From NCBI GenBank assembly GCA_036250225.1, contig JAPZLL010000037.1, positions 1 to 64,000 on the forward strand: a stretch of DNA of 64,000 nt. Reading direction: 5' to 3'. Within the stretch, counting starts at the first letter, position 1; the number at the start of each line of letters is the position of its first letter. The notes below the pieces were generated by a model. It ran no database searches and was not told the DNA's origin. It worked only from the letters and a program-made list of their open reading frames with translations. The stretch is from Cercophora sp. LCS_1. Lineage: Eukaryota; Ascomycota; Sordariomycetes; Sordariales; Lasiosphaeriaceae. The position numbers and the translations under genes were made by a program. This document shows, one piece after another, positions 20,904-31,566 of the stretch.

Positions 20904-22383
20904 ATGGCGATTCTCGCGGGGTTGTTTGCCCTTTTGGTTGGGTCGACAGTCGCAGCACCGCTGACATCCCGCGATGATGCTTGCACGGCGCCGAAACTCC
21001 GTCGCTCATGGTACTCCCTTTTCTCCTCATGCCATACCACTTTCCATGCCCCTAGTTACGCTTCCGTGCATCAACCAGCAGAAGAGAAGACTAACAAAAA
21101 AGGCACACCCTCACCAACCCCGAAAGGACCGCCTACATCAACGCCGAGCTATGCCTCATGAGCAAGCGCTCGACCTCCGGCATCCGCGGCGCCAAAACCA
21201 AGTTTGACGACTTCCAAGCCGCTCATGCCTTGCACATGGAGATCGCCCATTTCGTGGGCCAGTTCCTCCCGTTTCACCGTCTCTTCGTTTGGGCGCACGA
21301 ACAGGCGTTGGAGAAGGAGTGTGGGTATACTGCTGGTGCTCCGTGAGTCCCCTTCTTCCACACTTCCCCAAGAGCAGAGGGGTTGTCACGATGTGATCAA
21401 ATACTACAACCCTATTTCTGTCACAAACCAGAGACGAACCTCGGCGCAACCTCTTGCGTTTCCCCTGAAAAGCTGATCACGTTGTGACGATAGATACTGG
21501 GACGAAACCCTCGACGCAGGCGCCTTCACCAAATCCATCGTCCTCGATCCAGTCTACGGCTTTGGAGGAACCGGTGTCGGCGCAGGCAGCTGTATCGCCG
21601 ATGGCCCATTCGTCAACTACACCAATCCCATTGGACCGGGATATCTGATCAACGACCATTGTATCGATCGGGCGGTGAATGATATGGGGAGTCGAAGTGC
21701 GATGCCGAGTGTCATTGAGCGGTGTATGGGCATGAAGACGTATCTTGAGTTTTGGCCTTGTATTGAGGGGGGACCGCATGGCGCTGGGCATGCGGGGATT
21801 GGGTCGCAGGTGTGTCTCTTTCTGTTCCCATGGTGTCAGTCTTGGATTCGGTCTGTGAGAAGAAAGGGGTCATTTCGATGGGGGTGACGCTGACGAGACA
21901 GATGGTAAACCCTATCTCGAGTCCTGGAGATCCCATCTTCTTCTTGCATCACGGGTGGTTGGATAAACTGTGGGCAGAGTGGCAGGAGGTGGACCCGGTC
22001 AACAGACAAAAGGATATCGGCGGGAATAATCGGCAGAGTTTGACGGGCGGAGGTTTTCCCGGAGCTCCTGGTGGCGGTTTCCCAGGTGGAGGTTTCCCAG
22101 GTGGAGGCGGAGGAGGAGGAGGAGGAGGAGGATTTCCTGGTGGTCCGCCAGGCGGTGGTGGGTTCGTGCCGGTGAACTTGACGAGACCTGATGATGTCCC
22201 GTAAGTCATGTTGCTCTCGCCTTTTCGAGACATGCTGACCGCCACAGGGCACCGAAAGTGTATGGAGATCCGGGGAACACGACGACCTTGAACCATCTGT
22301 TGTATTTGTATGGACTCGCGCCGAATCACACGATTGCGGATGTCATGGATACGAAGGGTTTCCTGTGCTACGAGTATGATTAG
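20904..22383 (+). CDS. Secreted tyrosinase-type copper oxidase
   Basis: Five exons encode 365 residues: 20904-21010, 21103-21342, 21494-21809, 21902-22200 and 22248-22383, all with GT...AG introns (92, 151, 92 and 47 bp). A signal peptide covers about residues 1-18. The CuA site is the stretch with His-Ala-Leu-His, then AHF and LPFHR, containing the three copper-binding His and the conserved FHR. The CuB region gives PHGAGHAGIG and later DPIFFLHHGWLDKLW, the tyrosinase signature with its double His. Members hydroxylate monophenols or oxidise catechols to quinones, for example in melanin formation. Downstream of CuB, about 35 residues of Gly-rich GGFPGG repeats are inserted before LTRPDDVP, and the protein ends at FLCYEYD. 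Short secreted forms like this lack the large C-terminal lid domain. Confidence 0.92.
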
Positions 22384-23077
22384 CGCTGTTCACATTGGGA
22401 AGATGGGAGTTCAAAATGCTGGATACTGATGGATTGCGAGCTTGTACCTGCAAATGCGATGTTCTGGCAAGATGACACCAAGTTGTGCTCCGTCGTGATG
22501 CCGACAGTGCCCCACTTACACGGGCCAAGCCGGGCATCAAGATCCCGATGTGGGGCCGTGTCTGACGACATCCGCTTGACTTGAATCAACTTGGAGCAAC
22601 ATCACGATGTTTTCAGCCATCCAGGACTGCGTGGAGTGGACGAAGAAGGCTGGATAAGCAGATGCTTGGGTAGGATCCCCAGGAGAACCGGAAAGCGGAC
22701 CTCAACACCAAGAGATCACAGATCATCAACATGTAAAGCAGGAGTGTACACTACCAGGAATCAGCTTGATCTTGAACATGAAAGGAATAAAGTCTTTTCT
22801 ACACTGGTGAATTGCCCATGCGGTGGAAGAAGGTGGCCGCCCAGACCCAAGGGCACAAAAAACCAAGGCATGGGGCTGCCAAAATGGCCGACTGGTCCTG
22901 TGGTCCCAGCTCTGTTTGCCGCAAACTCCCAAATCAATCTCGAAAATATTGCACCAGATCAAGCCCTGATTTTTATGCGGACATATTTTCCATTGGCCAC
23001 ACCAAACCCATTCGGGGTGGATCGCCAACCTTGCCGTCGCCATTTTCTGATTTTCTGAACTTGATGGACCACCAAAC
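22384..23077. other. Intergenic, nothing recognised
   Basis: This is the 3' flank of the tyrosinase and gene-poor DNA. No domain, repeat or RNA gene is visible. Confidence 0.5.
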
Positions 23078-23183
23078 GGTCAATGCACACCTGTGAACCT
23101 GCACCTGAAAACCTGCATCTAGAACCTCCCCGGCGACGCAAAAGGTCAATGCACGCCTGTGAACCTACGCCTGCAAACATGGG
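23078..23183. repeat. Imperfect direct repeat, about 40 bp, two copies
   Basis: Two copies start at 23078 and 23143. Each begins GGTCAATGCAC, then CCTGTGAACCT, and continues with C-rich CCTG units. They lie just upstream of a TATA-like box, so they could be promoter elements or local duplication. Confidence 0.6.
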
Positions 23184-23197
23184 GATTTCCGAACGCC

Positions 23198-23205
23198 TAT
23201 AAATT
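23198..23205 (+). promoter_or_regulatory. TATA-like box (TATAAATT) before a pyrimidine-rich leader
   Basis: TATAAATT lies 99 bases before an ATG at 23297. The DNA between is rich in C and T, the layout of many strong fungal promoters. It is the only sign that the short frame downstream is expressed. Confidence 0.4.
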
Positions 23206-23296
23206 AAACCGCCCGCTCCCCAACTTCCTCCTCTTCTCTTCTTTTACCATCAGCCACCACTTCCACTCTGGCTTCTCACCTTTTCCTTCAATACCA

Positions 23297-23515
23297 ATGG
23301 ACCCTGGTCCAGTACTCAGCAGAGGCCAATCATACTACATGCAGCGAGTCCCTGGACCTCCTTCGGGAGAGACAACCTCTTGCTTCGAAACCCAGCTACC
23401 GGACTGCCCATATTCGTCCCCCGAACCGACACAGCCTGGGAGTGGGCCCAATTGGAAAGGAGCAGACATTTGGCGACCCGCATTGCACATCGCGGGGGGG
23501 ACCTATGTTCATTAA
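23297..23515 (+). CDS. Possible small protein of 72 residues, unrecognised
   Basis: A short open frame starts at 23297 in a good context (ACCAATGG) and follows a TATA box and a pyrimidine-rich leader. The product is Pro/Gly/Ser-rich, has two cysteines and two tryptophans and lacks a signal peptide. It resembles nothing I know. It could be the first exon of a longer gene, or chance. Support is positional only. Confidence 0.25.
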   Translation: MDPGPVLSRGQSYYMQRVPGPPSGETTSCFETQLPDCPYSSPEPTQPGSGPNWKGADIWRPALHIAGGTYVH

Positions 23516-23607
23516 TATGGGGGAAAGCAATCACGGTGTAGGCTACCTGTGTGCGCGGACCCGGGTGCTGGGCTATTCCATTGGTTTCACCCGATCCTCC
23601 CTCTCAT

Positions 23608-23772
23608 CGACCGACCGACCGATCGACCGAACGATCGATTGACTCGACGACAAGCTCGACGACAAGCTCGACGACAAGCTCGACGACAAGCCCGACGACA
23701 AGCCCGACGACAAGCCCGACGACAAGCCCGACGACAAGCCCGACGACAAGCCCGACGACAAGCCCGACGACA
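23608..23772. repeat. CGAC tetranucleotide tract and 12-bp minisatellite
   Basis: A short CGAC-type tract at 23608-23642 runs into tandem 12-mers at 23643-23772. Four copies of CTCGACGACAAG are followed by seven of CCCGACGACAAG, the last cut two bases short. Because the unit is a multiple of three and stop-free, several frames stay open across it; these open frames are artefacts of the repeat. Confidence 0.95.
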
Positions 23773-26087
23773 TTCCTCTGTCACTTCTTCTCTTTGTTTA
23801 CCTTGCAAATCCTTCTCCCCCACTCTTTCCCATTGCAATCATGGGCTGCGGCTCATGATGTGAAGGGACTGATCTCGTGACGTTGTTTGGTGTTGTCTTG
23901 CGTCCTGGGCTGAGGCTCAAGGTGTGAGCAGCGGTGTTGGTGGTGGTGGTAGCAGTGACGCGACGCGACGCGTTCCTTCCTCTCGCCTCCTAGGGCACCT
24001 TGATGTCCTGTGACTCATCGTCTGGCAGAAAGGCTTTGGACGTGACGTCATTTCAAAGTATCTGCCTTGTGCCTCGGGTCTCTCCGCCTTCAAGGCAGCG
24101 TCTCCCCCCGCGTCGACAGCAATGCGTTCCTTCATGCTGGAATCCTGAGGCATCGCCAACCCAAGTCGCAACCAGTCCTTCTGAGTCACACCCCACAAGC
24201 TGGCAGTTGGCTTTTGCTTTTGCCTCCTGCCTCCTGCCCTTGGTCATCCACACATGCAACACAATATCTCCAAGTCAGATATCTTTGCGTATCTTGAACT
24301 TCCGGCGGCTGGCAGCCCCAGGATCGGTATATCCAAATGTAGCAGCTCCTTGTTGTAAAGGATGATCCCAAACGTATCTGAATATGTAAGTCCTACAAAA
24401 TGAATGTCGCTGAATACACTCTCTGATTCATCTGTCAATCCTGACACCGGGAAACTTACCGTGCAGCGAAAGCGCCAATGACTCCTTCACCCTTCGCGAG
24501 TGGTCTCGAAGCATGGCCTTGCAGCGTGACAAGCGCGCCTTTTATACAGAAGATGTTGCTTTTGAATAAAGGATACTGTGTGATTCCTGTGCCTGGACGC
24601 GCGTAACTCTAGCTCCAGCGGCAAGATGGTGCCATGTTCCCAGTCATCTCATGGTCTGGATGGTGTCAGTCACCCTAACCCTTGAATTTGCCCTTGTTGT
24701 CTCGACAGGGGCACCCCGCTAAACTCCCGCCTGACTTTTGGCGGAGAACCTTTTTGACCTCACATTGTTCCCTTGTCGCGTGGAGGCGGCCCGCACACGC
24801 TCATTTGCTTGACGTGATGCACAATGGGCACTCTTCCTCAGAGCGACTAGCCACACCATGCGCTTGATTGACCCGGCACTTCCAGCGTGGACTGCAGACG
24901 TCGGCTCGTCGACCCAATGCACCACGGCCAAGACTTGGGCGGGAGCCAAGACGACCACGTCGGCCCGCGCCGGCGGCATCGGAGGGATTGCAGGCAAGTG
25001 TGCTCACCATTCAAAATTCTCTCGCTTTGATTCTAACGAATGATAGGTTCGATAGATGGGTTCAAATGATGGGCTTGCCTTCTGTTACCCGTCCACTCCC
25101 CGCCCGAGTTCTACAACATCTCCAATCGTCGCCACCGCAAGATGCCCTCTCTGTCGCCGGGCTATGTGGGTTCGGACCAGGTGCAGGTGCCCCCAGATAC
25201 TAAAGCTCTCCGACGTTCGCGCTTGTTACATTGTATCATCAAGCTTTGTGATAGCCTAGCTGTATCACCTCGACCCGCTGCGGCGGCCCTCTAGCCCACG
25301 TGGATCTCGCAGCCCGAGTCGCCCTGCAGATGGGCCTAGAGGACTAGTCTCGAAGTCGCACTTGGTGGGAAACAAGCTTTTCGCCACTTGGTCTTGCCCG
25401 GGCGGTAGTGCTCGCCAGCTCAAGGTACGCTTCAAAGTTGAAGGCTCTGACGGAGGTTCTGATGCCGGACTACCACAGCCCTTCGCATGCTGAGCTCCGG
25501 AAACGAGAATCGACAGTCTCCAATACTCCAATAGTCGTCCCCAATCTTTAAACTTCCGACGCCCAACAGCTGATCGCGTGCGTGAGCATGTCACAACACG
25601 CAGACATCCGGGCGCACCAATCACTCAACCCAATTGATAGCTCAGCTATCATGGATTGCACCTGCGCATGGCATGGCGAATTGAGCTTCTGACCAGCTTC
25701 GACACCTGATTGCCAACACGACAGCCAACACGATTGGGCTCAATTGCTGTCAGAATCGACGACGACCAGCTGAGTCGCCGTTTCTGCCCGCCTCAATCTT
25801 TCGGTTGGTTGGCCCAATGTCGTCAACTGCAAAGCTTGGGCACAAACCGCGGTTTGGCAACCCAATTGACGGGTCACGTCCTGCACCCCGATCTTATCCC
25901 AGTCTCCCATTGGACCACCTGTTTCCTCTCCACTCGCTCCACGCACAACCATGCCAACACTGCATCTCACGCAACGGATTTATTTTCCTATTCCTTTCCG
26001 TCGGTTTTCTTCCTGTCGCTCGCTTGTTTCCCCAACGGTTCGTTTCGTCCCACACGCTCGGTGCTCGTCAGCGCACACACCGCCAAA
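23773..26087. other. Gene-poor stretch, nothing recognised; HET promoter at its right end
   Basis: Neither strand shows a domain or a convincing exon chain over 2.3 kb. The final 200 bases are rich in C and T and form the likely promoter and leader of the HET gene. Confidence 0.5.
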
Positions 26088-28187
26088 ATGCGTCTCGTCA
26101 ACACAACAACCCTCCAACTGGAGACATTCCACCCGCCCTTACCGCCCTACGCAATCCTCTCCCACGTGCACTCCCCTGCAGAGCTCACCCCAGATGAACT
26201 CACCACAATCGCAACCCACCGCCTGCGTCGCCAGCAAGAACTCGCACGCATCATCCCCCGCTCCTCCGGTCCCGATAAGGCCGACACGATGAAGCTCCTC
26301 CTCCTCCAATCCATGCTCCTCCACTTCCGCGGCTCGCACTCGTCCCACCGACCACCAACCCCACCGCCCATCGATGCGCCTGTTCTCGCGTCCGCCTTTG
26401 AAAAAGCCCTCGTCCCTGCTTCCCTGCATTCCTCGCACGTGCTGGAGCTCAAACCGTCCTTTGCCAAGATATCATTGGCATGTGGACAAGCAGAGAGGGA
26501 AGGAATCCAATGGATATGGATCGACTCGGTGTGTGTGAACCGGGAGTCGTCAGCCGAGTTGACAGAGGCCATCAATTCCATGTGGACTTGGTATTCCCAG
26601 GCGGCCGTGTGCTATGCGTTTCTGGAGGACGTGCAGCATGGCAAGATGAGGGGCGGGTATCGCGTGTGGAAGGATGATTTCGTGCAGAGTCGGTGGTTTA
26701 AACGGGGGTGGACTCTGCAGGAGTTGCTGGCGCCGAGGAAGTTGGTTTTTTATGGTGCTGGGTGGAAGATGCTAGGGACGAAGAGTGGGTTGGTCAGGAC
26801 GGTGGAGAAGGCGAGCGGGATTGATCGACGCACGCTGCTTGAGCCGGGCATGGTGGGGAAGGCGAGTGTTGCGAGGCGGATGGCGTGGGCGAGCGGACGG
26901 AGTACGAGTCTACCCGAGGATATGGCGTATTCGTTGATGGGGCTATTCGGCGTCAAGATGGTGCCCATGTATGGCGAGGGTGGCGAAGAGGCGTTTGGGC
27001 GGCTACAGGAGGAGATTATCAAAAAGTGTGATGATCAGACAATCTTTGCGTGGGGGATACTCGGGGAGGAGGAGCGACCGATTTTGCATCATACCGAGCA
27101 GGAGGAGTTTGGTGGTGAGGAGGTCGAGGGGACGATGCCGGTCTTGGCAAGGTCACCGAGAGATTTCAAGGGCATGGAGAAGGTGGTCCCCGCGCCGACA
27201 GGACAGGGACTAGATGCCGTGGATTACGGGATGACCAACAAGGGCGTCAGGATCAAGCTGCACATGATCAAGATTGGAAAAGGCAGGGAGGTGGAGAGCC
27301 AAGGGTACTATCTCGCCGCCCTGGATTGTCGACACGAGCAGGAGGATCCCATCGACAGACTCGGCATCTTTCTGGCTGCCACGGACCAGCCGAATGTGTT
27401 TCTGCGAACAAGGACGAAAAAACACACCAGGATATCAGGCGAGGACCTGGAAAAGGCAAAGCCAAGGGTGGTCTACATCTCCAACATGGTCGGCGGGTTC
27501 GCGGGCGACGGCTCCGAAGAGGAGAAGCTCTTCGTCAAGGCAAGCGACCTGATCTCACCGGGCTACGACATCATCGACACGCAGGCGAAACAAGCACAGT
27601 GGAACCGTGAGTTTTGCACCATGCGTCTGGCTGGCGTTGCACCGCTCGAGAACTCAAAACAAGCCGTCGTCTACCAACTCGCCGTGCTCATGTTCTTCAA
27701 CCGACATCTCAAAAGCGGACTGTGCGTCCGGATAATAGTCGACCAAGCGACCAACGAGTGTTTCGTCGATCTGGTGCCGCCACCAGAACCGCGATCCGAG
27801 GAGGAAAAGAGGCGAGACAACATGACGCCTGAGGAAGAGGACGATGAAGAGCTGAACCAACTCCGGAAACAAGCGAGGAAACTATGGGAGAATCCGGGGC
27901 GCGTCAATCTACAGAGGACAAAAACAGTCGGCAACAAGACATCCATGTTTGCGCAGACGGTTGATGTTGTCAATCCGGAGATGATTGGCATGGAGGATGA
28001 AGACGATCAGTCGGTTGCCAAGTTTAAGATGACGCCCGATGGACCACCGATTGAACTGCGACCAGGTGTTTTGTTCTCGGAGAAGTGGGAGAAGGAGTAC
28101 CGTCGTATGGTGCAGGCGACGGTGACGAGGAAGAAGAGGGGTGTCATTTCGCTAGAGATGAATTCTATGCTGTTTGCGGGGGCGTAG
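26088..28187 (+). CDS. HET-domain (heterokaryon incompatibility type) protein
   Basis: This single exon encodes 699 residues. The start at 26088 (CCAAAATG) gives the classic HET N-terminus MRLVNTTTLQLE...YAILSH. The core block WIWIDSVCVNRESSAELTEAINSMW (about residues 140-170), then WYSQAAVCYAFL and WFKRGWTLQELLAP, are the HET signature. LPEDMAYSLMGLFGVKMVPMYGEG closes the domain. HET domains trigger programmed death of fused cells that differ genetically and probably have TIR-like ancestry. About 90 residues, Pro/Ser/His-rich, are inserted between ILSH and the next block, and the usual Thr-Trp after ILSH is Val-His. The C-terminal 370 residues have no recognised domain and include an acidic patch (EEEDDEE). 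Allorecognition is inferred from the family. Confidence 0.92.
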   Translation: MRLVNTTTLQLETFHPPLPPYAILSHVHSPAELTPDELTTIATHRLRRQQELARIIPRSSGPDKADTMKLLLLQSMLLHFRGSHSSHRPPTPPPIDAPVLASAFEKALVPASLHSSHVLELKPSFAKISLACGQAEREGIQWIWIDSVCVNRESSAELTEAINSMWTWYSQAAVCYAFLEDVQHGKMRGGYRVWKDDFVQSRWFKRGWTLQELLAPRKLVFYGAGWKMLGTKSGLVRTVEKASGIDRRTLLEPGMVGKASVARRMAWASGRSTSLPEDMAYSLMGLFGVKMVPMYGEGGEEAFGRLQEEIIKKCDDQTIFAWGILGEEERPILHHTEQEEFGGEEVEGTMPVLARSPRDFKGMEKVVPAPTGQGLDAVDYGMTNKGVRIKLHMIKIGKGREVESQGYYLAALDCRHEQEDPIDRLGIFLAATDQPNVFLRTRTKKHTRISGEDLEKAKPRVVYISNMVGGFAGDGSEEEKLFVKASDLISPGYDIIDTQAKQAQWNREFCTMRLAGVAPLENSKQAVVYQLAVLMFFNRHLKSGLCVRIIVDQATNECFVDLVPPPEPRSEEEKRRDNMTPEEEDDEELNQLRKQARKLWENPGRVNLQRTKTVGNKTSMFAQTVDVVNPEMIGMEDEDDQSVAKFKMTPDGPPIELRPGVLFSEKWEKEYRRMVQATVTRKKRGVISLEMNSMLFAGA

Positions 28188-28363
28188 CGTGCTGCATCTG
28201 TTCGGAGAACTTCATTTGTATTCTTGGGTTGCATTGGTTCTTGGGTTTTCAGGTTTGCATTGGATTTGCATTTGGGTTTAGGTCATGATATTTAGCAAGG
28301 CGCAAAGGCGATGGGTATCTTTCTTATCTATACACTTCCATCTTCTCAGAACCCGAATCAGAA

Positions 28364-28796
28364 TCAGAAATTCTTGTGCATCGTCCCCTTCTTCTCAAAC
28401 TCCTTGTTCATGAACTCCCTGTCGCCTGCGCGTGCGATCGCCTCGTCCCGCGGCGCCTTTTCCGTGTCCCCAACCAAGCTGTCAATGGCCGAGTTGATGT
28501 TTCCTCGTAGGGACTCGGTGAGGCCCTGTTTTCATATCATTCGCTTTTGTGGATCGAGTTGAATCGATTGAAGGAGGGCTTACGTGACCTTGGGCAACGG
28601 TACCCTTGATGTTCCGGGCGACTCGTTCACCTGTGTTTTCGTTTGCGGTTGTTGTTCCCGACGCGGCGGTGGTGCGGTGTGTGCTCGGTCCATTTTGGCG
28701 GTCGGCGTTGGCCAAGCGGGTGGCGTGGGGTCCGTAGGTTCCCTCGGGAGCGGAGCCGGTTTGGACGCCGGGGATGTTGTTGTAGTGGCTTGCCAT
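28364..28796 (-). CDS. Small conserved fungal protein, stress-associated type, function unknown
   Basis: Two exons encode 124 residues: 28796-28584 and 28525-28364. The intron of 58 bp has GTAAGC...CAG borders. The product is hydrophilic: MASHYNNIPGVQTGSAPEG, a GPHATRLANADR segment, GERVARNIKGTVAQG, then ESLRGNINSAIDSLVGD and an acidic/basic tail ending in KKGTMHKNF. The NIKG and RGNIN repeats resemble small fungal proteins of CsbD/LEA-like character that are often induced by stress. That likeness is from memory of the pattern and weak as a functional hint. I prefer the Met at 28796 to one 32 codons upstream because the conserved N-terminus begins there. The convergent HET gene ends 177 bases away. 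Confidence 0.75.
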
Positions 28797-29287
28797 TTCG
28801 AGTTGGGATTCGATTGGTGTTTGGTGAGTTTGGTCAAGGCTTATTTTGGCTTTTGGGCGCTTGTCAATTGCGTGTAAAGCGAGATCGGGCATCTTGGTGT
28901 TTTCATGTTACGACTTTGAGGTTGACGTCATCAATCATCAAGGTTCTTGGCGGCCCTGACGTCAAGCATCTCGACGGTGGATGAATCTCCACTTTTATTT
29001 GAGAGAACCTGCTTCTTAGGCTTACATTTGGTATATCATGTGATAGGAGAAAAGTCGATGGTCGACTTGAGAAGGAGAGGGTCGCATGTGTGATGGACTT
29101 GGAAAAGGGTAGGATGGCCAGAGTCAAATGCTACCGAATCAGATGGTGACGCTAGAGACGAAAACAAGTTCACCGCCGCGCATAAGTCAGTAATCTGGAA
29201 GATTGATTCTCCATAAACAATATTAACATGACGAAACCAACCCTATACCCACCACACCAGAAACTCGTCCGCACGATCGTTGAAATT
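28797..29287. other. Intergenic, nothing recognised
   Basis: This is the promoter of the small gene to the left and the 3' flank of the caspase-like gene to the right. GACGTCA occurs at 28924 and 28958, resembling CRE/bZIP sites; no function is shown. Confidence 0.4.
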
Positions 29288-31566
29288 TCAAGCGGTTCGT
29301 TCCGAAGTATACCGTGGTCCTGCAATCACCTCTGAACCTTGACCCACGCGCCGTACGCACTCGCTGCTGGCTACTGTCAAACATGCCCTCAGCTTGGACC
29401 TCAAAACCTCGGACAAGTAGTCACCGGGGGGATCAGGGACAGAGCTGAGCTCAAAGTCGGTTTCGAACAACGGGAGAATCTCCTCAGCAACTGCAAGGAA
29501 CTCCTCAGGCTCGATTACCACGTGCTGTCGCCACCCTACAAATCTGGTGAGCCGACATCCTATTGAGGCAACAAGGGCTGAAGGCTTACCCGGCAGAGGA
29601 ATGTATTTGTCCGAGGGAAACAGGGCAGTCCACATGGATTGCCAGTCGCCAACTTTGGATTCAGCCCTCCTGTTGAAGAGCTTACTGCAGACCCGGAAGT
29701 CGATACCATCTTCTGGGTCTCGTGCTCGTTCATTGGCGGTCTGAGGGGAATAGTAGAATGATTGCTCTAGCAAGTGGTACTTTCTCACGTGAAGTCTGGC
29801 AAACGTTAGCGTGTCAGTTTACGGGTCGGGGCGGGAACCTTGCTTGAGTGAGGCTAGATTAGAGAACGTATCTGCACATTTCGGATACTTTCTGACGTTG
29901 AACCTGACAGGGTTACGAACGCGGAAGGGACAGCTGTAAAGGCCTGGGATTGTTTCGGAACCTCGAGGATCTAGACTTTGGGGCTCCCTATCGAATGATG
30001 GCTGAGCGGGTTGATCGTCAACACCGAGTCAAATGGCAGAGTCTGCACAAACCGAGGGAGCAAAAGAGACAGCGTGTAGCTTGGTTGTGATGTTGGCTGC
30101 AGGGTCGCGACAGCCGGTGCTCGTGGAAAGAATGCTCTCGCTGGTGACAAACCCAACAAATGCAGCAGCAGGGTTATCCGGAATCAAGTGCCACACCTCA
30201 AGGGGCATCCTGAGTATAATCAGGGTAGAGAAACTGCCGAACCACCCCTCTACCTTGATGTCTTGAGCGCCCGACGGAGCGCCACGCAGCCACTCCCCCC
30301 ACAGCCTGGGGTCAAGATTCTCTGCAGATTCTACCAAGACCCTGATGACAACCTGTGGGAATGGTGGAGAGTGAATGGGAATGAAGTCGGGAGCCGGATT
30401 ACCCTGGTTGGCGTTTTCATCAAGCCGAGTTGGCAGTGACGGCGGAGCCATGGGTGCCTTGAGCTGTGTTTTTGAACGAAGCGGAGCGAGGACGATGCTC
30501 TCGTGCTTTGATGACAGAAAGTAGTGAACAGGGGTTCTTCGTCTGCATGGCTCCAAAATAGGTCGGTTGTTACCATCCCGGACGTAGTTACCCTTCCTGT
30601 CCCTCAAAACACCTCGGTTGTAATCCCCGAGTGCGTTGAGAAGGTACCCATGGAGTTGACTGACAGAAATCGCCCGGTCCTCTGCAGCGGCTCTCTCTAG
30701 TTCGTGGATCAACAAGCGAGTGAAGGAATGGTCGCCAACTTCTGCCGCAGTGGTCTCGAACCCCCCGGCGACAAGGGATTCATTGATGCCGCAGGAATTC
30801 AGCCTGCTCCCAAGATGGATGGCATGGCAGCAGTCATACAGAAACAGAACGTCATTCGCCGCCTCCACAAATTCTTCTTGGATTGACACGGGGTTGACCC
30901 CGGCTGATTTCGGGCCGCGGCGACTAGAATACAAATCAGGGCCGGGTGACTAACATAAAATTGTCCAACTTACGAGTACCACTCGGGTTCTGTGCCTTCG
31001 TGTCTACGTGGCTTTGCATGCCCGGCGTAGTAAAGAATCATGAGGGTCGACGGGTCCTCGTCCTGGGCGATGATTGTCCGAACCTTGTCCTTGAGGGCAC
31101 GCGACGCGCGATCCGACGGTATCTTGTACTTTATAACCTTGAAGTTATAGACCTCGCGAAAAACTCGATCCAGCTCGCCGATCTCGAACTCAACACCAAG
31201 GTCATCGTCTTCCCAGCTGATAAGCAGAGCTGTGACCTTATCGTGTCTCAAAACCTGCTGGTGGCGAGTCTCCCAGTGGGTAGAGACTGCTGTCTGAAGG
31301 CCGTCGGTAAAATCTTGGAAGCTTGGGTAGTGGAACGAGGATGCAGATGTGGAGTGGGTGCTGGAAAGGCTCGAGAAAAAAGCATCTTCATCCGACCCAG
31401 GCGACCTCTCTGACCGGGTCCTTTTGCTCCCAGTTATGCTTGATCCCGTGGGGTCGGAAGCCTCACCATCGCTATCGACGAAATCGCATTTTCGAGTTGG
31501 CAAAGGGTTGTGGGGGCAATGATCACCGTCTTCACTGTCAGCTGTCATTTTCCTGTTCCCGGGCAA
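29288..31566 (-). CDS. Caspase-like (C14) peptidase, probably fused to a C-terminal zinc-finger-like region
   Basis: My model has four exons and 709 residues: 31566-30974, 30923-30053, 30001-29844 and 29795-29288. The N-terminal 95 residues are Ser-rich and polar. The caspase fold follows, with catalytic His in YYAGHAK (His183) and catalytic Cys in LYDCCHA (Cys230). Without the second intron (30002-30052, 51 bp, GTTTGT...CTCAG, branch TTGAC) the frame stops at 30029 after 495 residues. That intron is phase 0 and a multiple of three, and contains the TGA. The downstream part reads GLYSCPFRVRNPVRFNVRKYPKC, then SNLASLK and, after a GC-AG intron (29796-29843), LHVRKYH, a degenerate C2H2-like finger. 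WQSMWTALFPSDKYIPLP near the end is a motif I know from fungal zinc-finger-like proteins. The caspase part is sure; the fusion is likely. Confidence 0.7.

Noticed and set aside
23643..23772. CRISPR-like array
   Set aside because: The repeats are directly tandem without spacers and the genome is eukaryotic.
23549..23880. Frames with repeated RRQA or TTSP units
   Set aside because: They are produced by the stop-free 12-bp minisatellite on both strands.
29560..29589. Possible 30-bp intron in the last exon of the caspase-like gene
   Set aside because: It keeps frame and has GT...AG ends but is too short for a functional intron; the exon is open without it.
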